Source: Paralithodes platypus (lineage: Eukaryota; Arthropoda; Malacostraca; Decapoda; Lithodidae). Taken from it: 64,000 bases of DNA. Below the pieces are notes generated by a model. That model made no database searches. It worked only from the letters and a program-made list of their open reading frames with translations, and had not been told where the DNA came from. Position 1 is the first letter of the stretch; each line of letters starts with the position of its first letter. The DNA lies in assembly GCA_032716605.1 (NCBI GenBank), contig CM064501.1, positions 26,310,631-26,374,630 on the forward strand. The letters are read 5' to 3'. A program made the position numbers and the translations under genes. This document shows, one piece after another, positions 1 to 12,000 of this stretch.

Positions 1-1737
1 ATCCGAGAAGCATCTAACTTTTTTCAGAAGAGTCCTTGCTCGATGCTTAAGGACTATTAAGTAACGTAACGTAATAGTGCCGATGCGAAGTAGAGGGTGG
101 AGGACTTCTTAAGTTCTTAGTCAAGGGTGGATTACTTCGGCTTCGGCCAACACTATTCTTTGGTGTTGTTGTTTCTTACTTCATTGTTTGATTGTTGACC
201 AGACTAGATAATTCCTGTCTCTTTATTAGTCTGTTGTTGAAAACTAGTACAGAGTTCTTGTATACCCCGTTATAGCAGATTGAACTCTGGAGGGTATTGG
301 TGTTTTTTGTTCGGCTGGCAGTACTCAGGGGTTGGGATCGTGTGTTTCCGTTGTGGCAGCGAGCCGTATTCGAGTCCTGATTGAGAGCCCTTGTGTACCC
401 GAGTGCCAGTTCGTAACACTTCCTTCTACTACAACCTCGATATATATGAGTTTGCAATAGAAAGTCAATTATTACAATGGCAAACTTGATTGTCCTTGTC
501 TGCAACTACCCGAGAATGCATGTTTGTATTACATGAACCAGGAGTCAATAAGTGGTCAGGAAACACTCTTGTTGTTCTTTTTTGTTGATGGAAGGACTGT
601 GTGGGAAGGCCCAATTAACCCTGCCACAGACAGGAAACACTCTTTACATTAAATACCTAGAGCTTGCCGTAAAACCTACTAGACGCTAATGCTATCTGTT
701 GTTGCTATCAGTCAAAATTAAGTCACAAAGTGGTGGGGATCCCAATTACCAAATACCGACAATTTCTGGCACTTTCCAGTTGTTGGTTTTCAGTCAATTG
801 ATTTCTAAAGTATCTAGTAAAATTATACATAACCAGTCCTGATGTGGCGGCGTCTACGCCGTGGGGCCACCTCCCGAGACTGCCAACCGCGGATGGCTGC
901 CGACCCTCCACTGCCGGAAGAAAAAATCAACGACCAGTGGAGGAAAACCGGATGCCGGCCGCGGGGAAGCAGTTTCTGGAGCCAAACCGTCACAACCATC
1001 CCCTGCCCCCTCCCTGGGGGCACGGGTCCTTGGAGCGGCTTCGGTCGCGCCGGGAATTTCCACACCTCTCACATCACACACACACATCACACAGTTTTTC
1101 CTACACCGAGAAATGACTCTCCGGCTGTCATTTCTCGAAGACTTCTTCTAGCCGGAGACATTGAGAGCAACCCAGGACCCACGTACACATACATATGTCC
1201 AACTTGCTCAAAACCCATCACTTCGAGTCGCCACACTAAGGGGTTCAGTTCTCTGCAATTCATGCGGGAACTGGAACCCACTTCACCTGCACAACACTTG
1301 CCTCCAAGAAACACTACACAAAACACCTGGACCTGTTCCTCATGCCCCTCCCTCTCCCAGTCAAATCCCTCACCTAAAACCCGTCACCTCTCCTCCCCAA
1401 CCCACCTAACCTTCCCTATCTCACACCAATCCCCCCCCCTAAAAACCCGTCCCCCCCTCTCCTCCCTAACCCACCTAACCTTCCCATACCATCCTAACAT
1501 ACCTTCAAAACTCATCACCACCACACCAAACCATCCTATATCCATAATTCAAACAACCCCATCTCCTGCTCCCCCAATAATCCCCCCCCCCCCCACCAAT
1601 CACCCATCCCAACGCCCCAGGCCCCCTCCCCCCCCCCCCAAAACAAAACAAAACCCTCCCCCCCACCCCATCCTCAGTAGCAGCAGCACCCAACATAGCA
1701 TCTTACCCATAACATTAACATTCTTCAACCTGAACAT
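1..1737 (+). mobile_element. LINE with 2A peptide, copy 1 (5' part, cut by gap)
   Basis: This segment matches the reverse complement of 12645-14303 almost base for base, so it is a second copy of the LINE on the minus strand further right. About 840 bp of 5' region with no convincing ORF precedes the coding start near 842. The match begins at base 1, so the true 5' end lies at or outside the window edge. Copy 1 has small differences from copy 2, including an extra CA-rich stretch near 1079-1090 and several single-base insertions in the coding part. The element stops at the N gap just after its endonuclease would begin. Confidence 0.8.
842..1737 (+). pseudogene. LINE N-terminal ORF with 2A-like motif and broken zinc finger
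   Basis: The ORF opens with MWRRLRRGATSRD and reaches a 2A-like core, DIESNPGP, encoded at 1157-1180. Such motifs make the ribosome skip a peptide bond before the final proline and are known in several APE-type LINEs of invertebrates and trypanosomes. A CPTC zinc-finger start follows. Compared with the minus-strand copy (CNSCGNWTHFTC), this copy has three single-base insertions around 1243-1325 that shift the frame through the finger and then restore it. The finger's second half is therefore lost. Downstream is a Pro/Ser/Thr-rich linker encoded by C-rich DNA, ending at the assembly gap. Use of 842 as start is supported by the same start in the other copy. Confidence 0.7.
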
Positions 1738-1837
1738 NNNNNNNNNNNNNNNNNNNNNNNNNNNNNNNNNNNNNNNNNNNNNNNNNNNNNNNNNNNNNNN
1801 NNNNNNNNNNNNNNNNNNNNNNNNNNNNNNNNNNNNN
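1738..1837. other. assembly gap (100 N)
   Basis: Exactly 100 N, a conventional placeholder for a gap of unknown size. It begins inside the LINE at the start of its endonuclease region, where a second inverted copy lies nearby. Sequence after the gap (1838-2036) does not match the LINE, so some sequence is probably missing and the true layout here is uncertain. Confidence 0.98.
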
Positions 1838-2036
1838 GCTGGACTAGGGGGTTGCCGAGTACCGCCACTGTTTGGCAACATTCCAGAAGATATTATCCCA
1901 TACCAACCTCAAGCCTCTAGCTACCATAGAACAAGAGTTAATAAAGTCGAAATTGCGGACTCAGTGTGCTGCGGCGCTGGGGTTTAGCGTTCAATATATT
2001 GGTGATGCAACACGTGCGTCGCTGGGGTACAGTGGG
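1838..2036. other. unidentified sequence between gap and MITE
   Basis: About 200 bp that I cannot match to the LINE copy on the minus strand or to any family. A short open frame (from 1872) runs through it into the MITE, but it shows no recognisable motif. Confidence 0.4.
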
Positions 2037-2524
2037 TTAACACCTACCGAGCGGCCTATGCGGTTTATTTATGTGTACCGCACAGCGGGGTGTTTTTAGC
2101 CAAAATAGGGCTGTTTACGTGATCATTTTCATGCCTAAATAAGACCCAGAACGTAAAACAAGTACCTATCCCTGAAAGGGCATAAACAGAGCTTTCGAAT
2201 GACACCATAACGATCCTTGTATGATGGATAGTTTTCTTGCACTAACCGTGCAACGCGAGTGCAAAAAGCAGGTAATTCGGTACTTTCAGTACATAATTGA
2301 GTATGTAGCGAGTGAGAGAGGGAGGAGGGAGCTGAGATTTGTGTCAGTAGGTTCGCCGCGGTGGTCTGGAGCAGTCATACGCTCGCTCGTCTCCTGCCAC
2401 CACTTGTCTCTCGCTCTCAAGCCACATTACGTGCTGAAATTGCCACTCGATTTATGTCGAGCGCCGCACATAGTCCAGCTTTATTTAACTCGACTTATGT
2501 TTCTCGCCGCTAAATAAGGGTTAA
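2037..2524 (+). mobile_element. piggyBac-type MITE, copy 1
   Basis: A 480-bp non-coding block is bounded on both sides by TTAA (2037-2040 and 2521-2524), the target duplicated by piggyBac elements. It is highly similar to 11644-12131 in reverse orientation, and a diverged copy lies at 4336-4774. The ends are imperfect inverted repeats (CACCTACCGAGCGG at the left, CCGCTAAATAAGGG at the right). The open frame inside (2221-2517) is shared with copy 2 but has no transposase motif, so this is read as a non-autonomous element. Confidence 0.75.
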
Positions 2525-3653
2525 AGGGAGATGAGACAGCATAACATTTATATTGTGCTTTGTGTATTGAGTATAAATCACTTGTGTGTTTTGGTGATCT
2601 ATATATATTGTGATTGTTTTATGTGTTTGTATAGTAAGCACTGATTTGTGTCGTTGAGTAAATATATCGTCCCGAACGTTTATCTGGCGATAAATATCTA
2701 AACTCGTTAGCCTATCAATCACTGTTCATTTAATATCCGTGAGTGATGTTTCTGTGTTTTACACAGTGTTTGTATTTCACTGTGTCGAGTATTGACTGTG
2801 CTAGAGTTTGTGATTCACGGTTTCTATTAATTTTATTAGTCCGTTGATTCACCGTTTTAATTCAATATTCTCTCAGTGTGTTTGTTTAACTTATACTGTA
2901 TAGTGTATTTACTTAAAGTTTTCATTCTGTCTTTACTCAATTTTTAGTCACTGTTGTTCTGATGTTTTTCAGGTGTATTTTTGTGTTGAAGATCACTGCT
3001 TTCATGTATCGAATTTGTGCTTATCAACCTGTTCATTTATCATAGTTAATTATGGTTTAAATAATACGATATTAATGGTGGTCGATATCATCCTTTTCTA
3101 CATTGTTTTGATATGTTAGATTAATAATCATTTTGGAGTGATATACGTGGTCAGACTGCGTGTTGCAGGTGATTGAATTTTATTCTCTTGGGTTCATCAA
3201 CATAGGCCCGTGACAATATACAGTATATATATAGCTTAATTGATTTTTCTTTTAAATGTTATGATATTCTACCTTGTGCCACTATCCCACCCCAAGCAAA
3301 TGACACGCCACCTGAGAGCAATCATTGTCATTAACATACGTGTTTTCTTATCATTGCCTCTTATTCCCGTTGTTCTCGCATGTCTTACTATTTACGCCAA
3401 TAATCGCTTTCCCTTTGTCCATACATTATTATTTTATTTGTTTATACAAATACCGTATGTTTCTATCTTGTTATTTCTTCCTACTTTCTTGTCCCCTTAA
3501 TCTTAAACCTGTCACTCATTTTCCTCTCAGTGTATCTGCCTTCCTACTTCCAATAAACTGACTTTAAAATAATCTGACCAGTGATGTGTGGAGGGAGGCT
3601 GGGTTCCCACCATTATTCCCTGTATTTAGTCTTGACAGTTTACATCATTCTTG

Positions 3654-3677
3654 CCCCCCCCCCCCCCCCCCCCCCCC
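3654..3677. repeat. poly-C homopolymer
   Basis: An uninterrupted run of 24 C. Length in such runs is error-prone in assemblies. Confidence 0.95.
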
Positions 3678-3913
3678 GGTTGACCAAACCAGTGCCAGGA
3701 GGGGTTCTTGTCGAATGGGGAAGAATTAACAAAATGCTTGTGGGAAAGATATTTTGCAACATTATCGAAAGTAAGCTTTTGTTCCTAAACGGCAACAAAT
3801 TAATGGTCAAGGTCAATGGAGTAAACAATACTGGAATAATAACCTGCATATTGGAAAATTAGTTCAATGTGAAAATACTCACTAACTTAGAATGTAATTT
3901 TCTTGAACCGTGA

Positions 3914-3942
3914 ACCACCACCACCACCACCACCACCACCAC
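3914..3942. repeat. (ACC)n microsatellite
   Basis: A perfect trinucleotide run of about nine to ten ACC units in non-coding sequence. Confidence 0.95.
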
Positions 3943-4335
3943 AGTCCAGACAATATATACACACTGTATGAGTGGTGACCATGTGACCCCTGGACCACCA
4001 CCACATCATCAGAGTCAGGACAGTTTATACACACTGAACAAATGAAGACGGTTTACACTTAAACGAAATGAACTGGCCATATGTTCTATGATCTTTATTT
4101 AATTTTTTAAATATTTGTTTTGTATATGTTGTACACATTATTTTTTCGAACTGAAGTATAAATGTTTGTAATTTATGCTCTATTTTATTCTGTCCAACTC
4201 TCTAACCCAAGAGTGTACAGATTTTCATTGTTTTTTTACTACTCAACTAGTGAGTTTGGAACTCACTCAATCTGTCTTCCCCTCATCCTATGATTTAAAC
4301 TACTTCAAGTGCTGTACATCCACACATTTTGACTC

Positions 4336-4774
4336 TTAACACTCGTGAAGCGGGGTGTCTTGTGCACATCACCCAAGCGCCAGGCGGGTATATTTACCAA
4401 AAATTACCTTCATGCCATGCTCTTTTTCATGCATAAGCAAGAGCCAGAGCGTAATACAATTATATATCCGTGAAAGGACACTGATAGAGCTTTCCAATGA
4501 CACCTGAATCATCCTTGTATGACATCTGGTTATCTTGCAACGATCTTGCAAACGAGCGGCAATATATATATATTTTTGTTGTGTGACAGTGTATGAGTGA
4601 GACAGCTGTATGTCGGGCTTCAGTGTGCGCCCGGACGCCGTGGCGAGCGGTTGGAGCCCGCCTATGCTCCCTCCAATGCCTGGCCTCTCATAATATCCTC
4701 AAAATGGCGCCCGTCATATGACAGGTGCCGCAGGATAGGCCACTTATTTCTCTCGTCGCCGCGAATTAAGTTAA
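4336..4774 (+). mobile_element. piggyBac-type MITE, diverged copy 3
   Basis: TTAA occurs at 4336-4339 and 4771-4774. The left end (TTAACACTCGTGAAGCGGGG) and the internal stretch around 4405-4530 (matching the GAGCTTTC-AATGACACC and ATCCTTGTATGA blocks of copy 1) show it belongs to the same MITE family. Substitutions and indels throughout make it clearly older than the copies at 2037 and 11644. Confidence 0.65.
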
Positions 4775-5230
4775 CGTACCTTGAAATTAGCTATATATCA
4801 CTCAAATTTTGGGGAGACACTTCTTACAGGCCGCTTTGCCTTTTGTCTCATTCATATGTATGTATGTATGTATATACTCAGGCACATACCCTATAGTTGA
4901 GAGTTGGCCGACTCGAGACAGCCCGAACAGAAACAACAAAGCATAACAAAATAATACTCACAGACATTAAGGTCACCCAGAAGACGCGGAGACCAATGAA
5001 CACTAGGGACCTCCAGCACAGGTCCCAGACCTTCCGGTGAGATTCCTGTTTCAGCAGGCAGACACGCAGCGGAACCACACCAAAATGCCTTCCCACATTA
5101 CTTCCAGGCCTGGCTCTTCACAACATACACCGGCTCCCCGTGCCGGGCGCCTGAAAGACTATTATCTAGTCCAACTGGTGCACAACCCACTCTCCCTGCA
5201 ACTGCGTTATCAATCATCTATTCACAAAGG
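4775..5230. other. no gene seen
   Basis: This stretch holds a short (TATG)n run near 4855-4875 and otherwise unassigned sequence. Open frames here are short and lack motifs. Confidence 0.5.
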
Positions 5231-5420
5231 GAGGTGTGGTGGAGTGGTCTTGCCACTGGACTGGTAATCCAATGGACTCGGGTTCGAATCTCGGTATGTC
5301 AATGGGAAGATATTATTGGGATGGAATTTGTGCTGTACCTATTATCAGTGCATTACCACAAAGCCCACCGAAATGCCAAAAAAACTACCCTCATTGTTAC
5401 CTGATTAAATAGCACTATAT
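5231..5420 (+). mobile_element. tRNA-derived SINE with tRNA-Thr-like head
   Basis: The head at 5231-5297 has a Pol III A-box-like start (GGTGTGGTGGAGTGG) and a perfect B box (GGTTCGAATC, 5281-5290). The middle can fold an anticodon arm with loop CTGGTAA, which would place GGT (Thr) as anticodon. The acceptor strands do not pair, so this is not a working tRNA. An unrelated tail of about 120 bp follows. The end coordinate is approximate. Confidence 0.6.
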
Positions 5421-5468
5421 GAATAATCCTATATTCAAAATAGGCTATAGGGGGGCAATGCCTAGTGA

Positions 5469-5775
5469 GTTAATTGCTCAATAGGTAATGTTCTGAGAGT
5501 GAGAGTCCGAGTTTAGGAGATGAGACAGTGAAACACTGGAGCGAGGCAGCTTCAGAGATGGGCTGCTTTAAAACGTGAGTGGGCAACAAAGCCCCATGCA
5601 TCCTGCGAAGGGAAGATAGCAGGGGCTGGTTGCAGCTAAAAGTTCTTCACATGTCCTCACTCCCTAGACTGGAAGGAGACCTCACAGGCTTCATCATGTT
5701 GAGCGGTTGAATGTACAGGCTTTCAGCCTATGCCCGAGAGGGAGTTTATGGAATATATATAAAACAAACAAAAAT
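5469..5775 (+). mobile_element. SINE, second family (copy 1)
   Basis: This block is homologous to 26288-26540 through its whole length: GTTAATTGCTCAATAGG at the start, a shared middle (GAGGCAGCTTCAGAGATGG), and a shared end (TATGCCCGAG-GGGAGT). The start resembles a tRNA A box (TTGCTCAATAGG) and AGTCCGAG resembles a B box, so a tRNA-derived SINE is likely. It ends in an A-rich tail. It carries about 50 bp in the middle that the other copy lacks. Confidence 0.65.
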
Positions 5776-5799
5776 CTTCATTCATTCCTATTAATTACC

Positions 5800-5996
5800 A
5801 CTGTTCTTGCCTGTTATTCAGTCATCTCTCTATCTTCCAATACTTTTATTTCACAATGTCTCCATCTCCTCCCAGGTCTTCCTCTCATTGTTTCCGACTT
5901 ATATATTCTCTTTGTAAGCATTTCATATCCCATTTGTTTTACATGTCCATACCAGCATAGCACCTTTTCATATAGGCCTACATATGAAGAAAACAA
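5800..5996 (-). pseudogene. LINE C-terminal fragment
   Basis: The minus strand encodes WYGHVKQM, LTKRIYKSE and GRPGRRW in order. This is the usual spacing of the conserved C-terminal block (W-GHV-RM ... RGRP-RRW) of many APE-type LINE reverse-transcriptase proteins. Only about 60 codons survive. The rest of the element is not recognisable nearby, so this is a remnant. Confidence 0.65.
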
Positions 5997-7555
5997 AATA
6001 AACTTTTCTAATCAAAGTTGCAGAATAATGTACTATAGTTTCTGTATGTGGGCTCCATATAATGTAAATGTATATCAATTCACTAAAATGGACTAAAATA
6101 TCTCCATACAGAACCCTCTCCAGGTTTACGGGGAGATGGACCGATTTCCTGGACCACTTTCTCCCTCATGTTTTAGCCCAATTAGTTATGAGATTTTAAG
6201 GCGTTCGGCCCATTATTTTGACGATTTTAACACCTTTTGCCCAATTTCGTTGTAAATTTTAAGAACTTTTTTGCCATTTATGTGTATTTTTCCTGGCGAG
6301 CGATAGCGAACCTGTTATTTTAAGAGAAACCGGCCATTGGCCGGGAAATTTTTCTACTGAAATATGTACAAATTTATCTTGAAGGGGGTCTATTTTTTTA
6401 TGTTTTTATTTAATGGAAGTCTAGGGAGGAAACTAAACATTGTATAATAACTGAATAAATATACCAAAAGACCAGGCACTATCCTTAAGGCAGTGGCCCC
6501 ATTCCGGGCACGTGTTAGATATTGCGGCTCTCTGTTACCTTCCTTCACAGTTGTGTGTCACTGGGGTATCTGGCTGGGTTATTGATAGTGGTTTGGTTGT
6601 ATGTTGCTGTTTTATTGTTATTCTACTTACTATCTGTTCAATGTGTTACAATTTATTTTTAGGATTAAGTTTCTTGTGTCGTTAACTCTGTGTGTTTCTA
6701 TTGATTGGGGTCCGTTGCATGTCTCTGTGTGTCTATTGCTTAATAAGAAAATAATACAATCTAGATATCCGAGTTAATATTATGCCAGCCAGTAAAGAAC
6801 TCCAACAAGCTGTGTACTACTTGATAAATGCGTAGTGTATACAGGTGTAAAGTGTCACTCCTGCACCCACCAGTCCAGCCAACACCGGAATATAAACAAG
6901 CGTCAGGCGAACCACGAGGGAGAACAAGGAGACCGTGTATGTATATGTATATTTATTTTTTAGTTTACAGTAGTCTCACATGTATCTCTAAGTATAATAA
7001 TAATTATCATCTTATTTATATTGGCTGTCTACTAGTCCCATTGTTATTGTTTTATATTTCTTGTTTACATCTCACTCTTATTTTAAGTGGCTCAGTGAAA
7101 GGACGTTGTTCACCAACTCAAAGAATGTATAACATGATCTCCATCAATTACTTGAGTGTATAATTCTGCACCTCAGTACACTTGGTGTATAATTTATATT
7201 CGCATTAGTTTTCATTTATTGTGTTCTCTGGTAATATTTTGTATCTGTTTTATATATTATATTTCGCAGTCTATCCTTCATACATAAAAACAGTCATTTC
7301 ATCACCAACATGTTTATATTAATTGAAAAGTTGTGTACCGGTACATCGTAACAGACATTCTTCAGTGTCAGATACTAAATAATCTGCAAACATTATTTTT
7401 TTTCTTTTTAAAGATGTTCCATTTTTCATCTGCACTCACCACCATAAATTATTATATAGTAAACGTTTTGTTTGTCTATGTGAGTGAGGCAGACAACAGG
7501 CAGAACTGCCTATATCGAGTGCCTCCCCCAGATTTGAAAGAGTGACAGGGCCAAA
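5997..7555. other. AT-rich non-coding stretch with a shared old repeat
   Basis: No gene is visible. Around 6135-6220 a stretch (CTCATGTTTTAGCC ... GAGATTTTAAG) is repeated in diverged form at 56815-56870, so an unnamed interspersed repeat lies here. The remainder shows only short frames without motifs. Confidence 0.5.
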
Positions 7556-7559
7556 ATCA

Positions 7560-8703
7560 AGGGACCTTCGACCCAAAATGCCTGGACAAACAGAGTTTGA
7601 AGCAATTTAAGTCATAGGAAGAGGGAAATACTGATTCTGGGAGAGTTCCAGAGCTCGGCAGTTGAATAGAAGAAATAATGAGAATAACGTTTCACTCTTG
7701 GGTTGGAGAGTTGCACAGAGTAGGGGTGGGATTGTGCTACAAGTCGGGTACTATGTACCCTTCATAGAGGAGGTGGTATACACTGGGAAAGCTCTGAGGA
7801 ACATTGATTATTGTAGTAGCGATAGAATAGAGAGAGATGCAACATTGCGGCGAAGAGAGGGAGATTGCAGAGAGTTGGTGAGTGGACGGGAGTTAATGAT
7901 ACGGAAGGCTTTTCTTTCTACTTTGTCTAGGAGTGCGGTGTGAGAGGATCCTCCCCGCACATGTGAGCAATACTCAATACAAGGACACACTGTGCCCCTG
8001 TACAGAGCAAGAAGCTGTGCAGGGGTAAAGAACCCCTTGAGGCAGTTGAGTACACCCAGCTTCTGAGAGGCTGCCTTAGCAAGACTGGTAATATGGTCCT
8101 TCCAAGTGAGAGCAGAAGAAAAAGAGACACCGAGAATATTGAGAGAAGATGAAGGATTGATTTTTGTATTGTTGAAGTGTAAGGGATAGTCCTCTGGGAG
8201 TTCCGGAAGGGTAGTAAGATGAAGGAATTGGGTTTTGGAAGCATTAAAGGCAACAAGTTTTCTCTGCCCCAATTGGAAATAGTAGTTAGATCAGACGATA
8301 AGTGTTGCATGGCTTCATTAGTTTGTTTTAGAGGGATTGCTGGCTGGGGCGTTCAGAAAAACTAATTGAGTAGTGTAAGGTAGAGTCGTCTGCTGGATGG
8401 GACTGGAGGTACAGTTGAGAAGATTATTTATGAAAATTAGAAAGGTAATGGGAGATAGGACAGAGCCCTGAGGAACACCGGGGTTGATAAGATGAGGAAG
8501 TGAGTGATGGCCGTCCACAACCGCAGCGCTGCTATGGAACGGCTGGAAAGGAAATTAGAGACAAAGGCACTGATGTTGGGATAGAAACCGAAGAAGGGTA
8601 GTTTAGACATTAAAGATTTGTACCAGACTCTATGACAAATAATGAAAAAAAAATTATGAAAACACAAAAAGGTGCCAGCAAAGATGGTCCTAGTGTTATA
8701 CAT
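7560..8703 (-). pseudogene. LINE reverse transcriptase fragment (C-terminal half)
   Basis: Read on the minus strand, the fragment gives HRVWYKSLMSKL (8703-8437 frame), then PGVPQGSVLSP, which precedes the catalytic box, then LNILGVSFSSALTWKDHI and the downstream connection region with RRNVASLSI, and finally SGTLPESVFP near 7640. This is the normal order for a jockey/CR1-like LINE. The frame changes at least twice and the YADD box is decayed (YTTQL). The N-terminal endonuclease is missing. The same clade is represented by the better-kept LINE at 28901-31796. Confidence 0.75.
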
Positions 8704-8815
8704 AAATGCACGTAGTCTCCAAAATAAGGATCACTAATACTTATACACCAAAAATGTTGATATAATTGGCATTGTGGAATCTTGGACAAGTACCGAAAGT
8801 ATATTTTTTTGGCAG
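8683..8815 (+). pseudogene. LINE endonuclease N-terminal remnant
   Basis: The plus strand encodes YINARSLQNK and, after one stop, NVDIIGIVESW. This matches the start of LINE APE endonucleases (N-x-RSL-NK ... DII-I-ESW), where the Glu is a metal ligand. It is opposite in orientation to the fragment just to its left, so two different LINE remnants abut here. Confidence 0.6.
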
Positions 8816-9063
8816 AATATACTATATCCGGATTCTCCCTATTGACAGTATCTGGGAAACGCCTAACAGACTTGATGTCATGGTCTTATTCTAAATCAAA
8901 TAATTTCTCAATCCAGTTGTATTAATTAACAAAGCCAACATTGAGAATGGAGATAAAAGTTATATACAATTAACTCTCGCAAGCTTGGAACCACAATTAG
9001 CGTATTCAGGAATGTTGTCCCTATATGCACGGTTATGTATCATGTTGTTGTTGTTGTTGTTCC

Positions 9064-12000
9064 CTAAGCTGCCTGGCCGAACAGCCCCGAGTCCCTGAGA
9101 AAGGCCATGGCCATGATTGGGCTTTCCCACAGAGCTCTCATTGAGTGTAGAGTGTGTTGTTGGCGTAAGTGGTTGTGTGAAATGCAGTCTTCTATGATGT
9201 GTTTAATGGTATGGGGTGCTGTGTTACATCCCGGGCAGGCGTCGACAACGGAGTCATCCAGTCTCTTCTGATAGCTCAGGAGAGCTGGATGGTGTCCGCA
9301 TGTCAGCCTTGCCAGGTGGACTCTGTCCTCGCGAGGAAGGGAGGATTCGGAAGGATGGATTTCGGGAGGTCGTGCATGCAGCTGCGTGTTGTCTGTGAGT
9401 GAGTGGATGGATGGGTGAGAGATATGAGTATGGATGTGCTTCTGGAAGTTGGTTCGGGGTGGGCAGGGAGGGAGAGAGGACAATAATTGTGTGTGATACC
9501 GTGTGCTAGGTGTTGTTTTGATATTTCCTGGTGTCTGTGGGTGTGTTGCCATGTAGTTTAGTGGGTGGTCTTGGTTCGTGGAGGCTGCTGCCAGGAATTG
9601 AGTGCCTCTCATGTCCAGATGGTCTTTGACTTTGAGGATTTTGGTTTCTTGATGTAGGTGATCTGTGGGTGCAGTAGCTGTGGGTGCAGCCTGTAATGAT
9701 CTTCAGGGCTTTGTTTTGAATAGTCTGTAAGGTCTTATGATGTGTTTCAGCTAGGTTAGAAGCCCAGGCTGGGATTGCGTATTCCATCACTGATCTTATG
9801 TATTGTTTATATACTTAGGTGGTAGTTTCTTTGTTGTGTCCAAATTTTGTGTGAGCAAGTGACCTGAGGGCGTTAAGTCTGGGTGTCAGTTTCTTTTTAA
9901 TGTTTGTGGTGTGCTGTTTGAATGTCATATGAGTATCATATGTTACTCCTAGGATTTTGGGTGTGTGTGTATGTGTTAGGGGTGTGTTGTTTATGGCGAG
10001 TTGAGGATGTATTCATGTTCTCCTGTCCAGCTTGTGAGCAGGGTTACGGTGGATTTGGCTGGGGTTAGATTAAGTCTGTTTGTAGTGCACCAGCCATGTA
10101 GTGTGTTGAGATAGGGTTGAAGGAGATCTGTTGCTCTTTTTGGGTCATGGTGTGTGCATGTGAGTGTTATGTCATCTGCATAGGAGGCTAAGTTTAATTG
10201 GGGCGTATTGGGTGTAGTTATATCGTGCATGTACAGATTGAAGAGTGCGGGCGATAGGACGGATCCTTGTGGGACTCCGTTTGGAAAGTTTCTGATTTTA
10301 GATGACTGACCGGCAAAAGATACGTGTGCACATCTGCCTGCTAGGAAGTTGGCCAGCCACCGTTTTGTGTTGTTGTGCATGTTTTGTGTTGTAGATTTTG
10401 TTTGTTAGGTTGTGGCGGGGATGGCATCGAAGGCTTTACTAATGTCGAGTGTGGCTAATAGTGATCTGTGTGGTGGTCTAGCTGAGTTGATGCCGTCGAA
10501 AGCTCTTTGTGTAAGGTCTGTGAGAAGAGTGTTTGTGGAGTGCAGTGGCCTAAAGCCATGTTGTGTTGGAGCTAGGGGTAGGTCAGGTGTAATTAGTTGT
10601 AATACTAGGCGTTCCATGACTTTAGAGGGGGAGCAAAGGAGTGTGATGGGGCAGTGCGAGGAGGGTAACGTGGGGTCTTTGTTGGGTTTGGAAGAATGTG
10701 ATGATGATACCATGCTTCCAAATGTCTGGTATTGTGTTGTGTGAATAGCTGTAGTTTGATATGTTAGTGAGTGCTTGTATGCCTTGTGGTCCCAGGTGTC
10801 TGAGGTGTATGTTGTCAAGGCCACAGGCGGGTGAGTGCTTGAGATTGTTGATGATATGCTTTGTCTGGTGAATGGTGAAGGGTGTATAGTCAGGGTCTGT
10901 GGGGAATTGTCTCTTACGTCGGATGACACGTCGGTCGTCTTTGTGAGGTTTTAGGTGGCTGACATGTGAGAAGTGATTGATGAGAGTGTTTGGTTGTTGT
11001 TTACATGAAGGAGTAGAGTCTGTTGTTGTGATTGCAGCATGTGATTGTGTTGTGTTGCTGTTGGAAAGTGTGATGCTGTTTAGTGTTTTGTAGAGTGTTT
11101 TGGGGTTTGTTTTGTGATCAAGTGTTTGTAGGAAGTTATTCCAATTTAGTTTTTGTTGTTCTTGTATTTTGTTGTTAGTTTGGGTGTTGAGTGCTTGGAT
11201 TTGTTGTGTGATGTCTTGTGTGTGGGGTGCTGGAGAGTGTTTCAGTATGTCGCGTTGTCTGATGAGGTTTTGAATTTCTGGTGTGAAGTTGGGGTTGTGT
11301 CTTTTTCTGTTACCTCTTGGAATGTGTTTCTTGTCAGCGTTTTGGATAGTTTTATTGAGTATGTGTACAGCATTGTTGATGTTAGTGATGGGTGTACTGC
11401 TTAGAGTTGTGAAGTGTTGTTCGGTCTCATTTAGCTCTTTTATAATTGGTGTATGTGTGTTTGTGGCTAGCTGGGGTGAGTCTGGTTTTGGTGGTGATAA
11501 TGATCGGGAGGTGGTCAGAGCCTAAGGTTCTGACCACCTTCCAGGATGTTGTGGGGGCGAGTTCTGGGGAGCAAAAGGTGATGTCTGGAGATGATGGGTT
11601 ATAGAGGGCTTGGTGAGGAATATGGGTATGTTGATGGATCTCGTTAACCCTTAAAAAGCGGCTCACCACTTAAGTCGAGTTAAATAAAGCTGGATTATGT
11701 GGCGGCGCTCGACATAACTCGAGTGGCAATTTCAGCACGTAATGTGGCTGAGAGAGAGAGACAAGTGGTGGCAGGAGACTAGCGAGCGTATGACTGCTCC
11801 AGACCACCGCGGCGAACCTACTGACACAAATCTCAGCTCCCTCCTCCCTCTCTCACTCGCTACATACTCAATTATGTACCGAAAGTACCGAATTACCTGC
11901 TTTTTGCACTCGCGTTGCACGGTTATTGCAAGAAAACTATCCATCATACAAGGATCGTTATGGTGTCATTCGAAAGCTCTGTTTATGCCCTTTCAGGGAT

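Larger units (their letters stand above)
2525..4335. other. AT-rich intergenic stretch with simple repeats
   Basis: No ORF with recognisable motifs. The sequence is AT-rich and contains a poly-C run and an (ACC)n run listed separately. I see no RNA gene or mobile-element termini here. Confidence 0.5.

Noticed and set aside
3911..3950. CRISPR-like repeat array
   Set aside because: It is a simple (ACC)n microsatellite without spacers, in a eukaryotic sequence.
5231..5300. A functional tRNA-Thr gene
   Set aside because: B box and anticodon-like loop are present, but acceptor strands do not pair and an unrelated tail follows, so a SINE head is the better reading.
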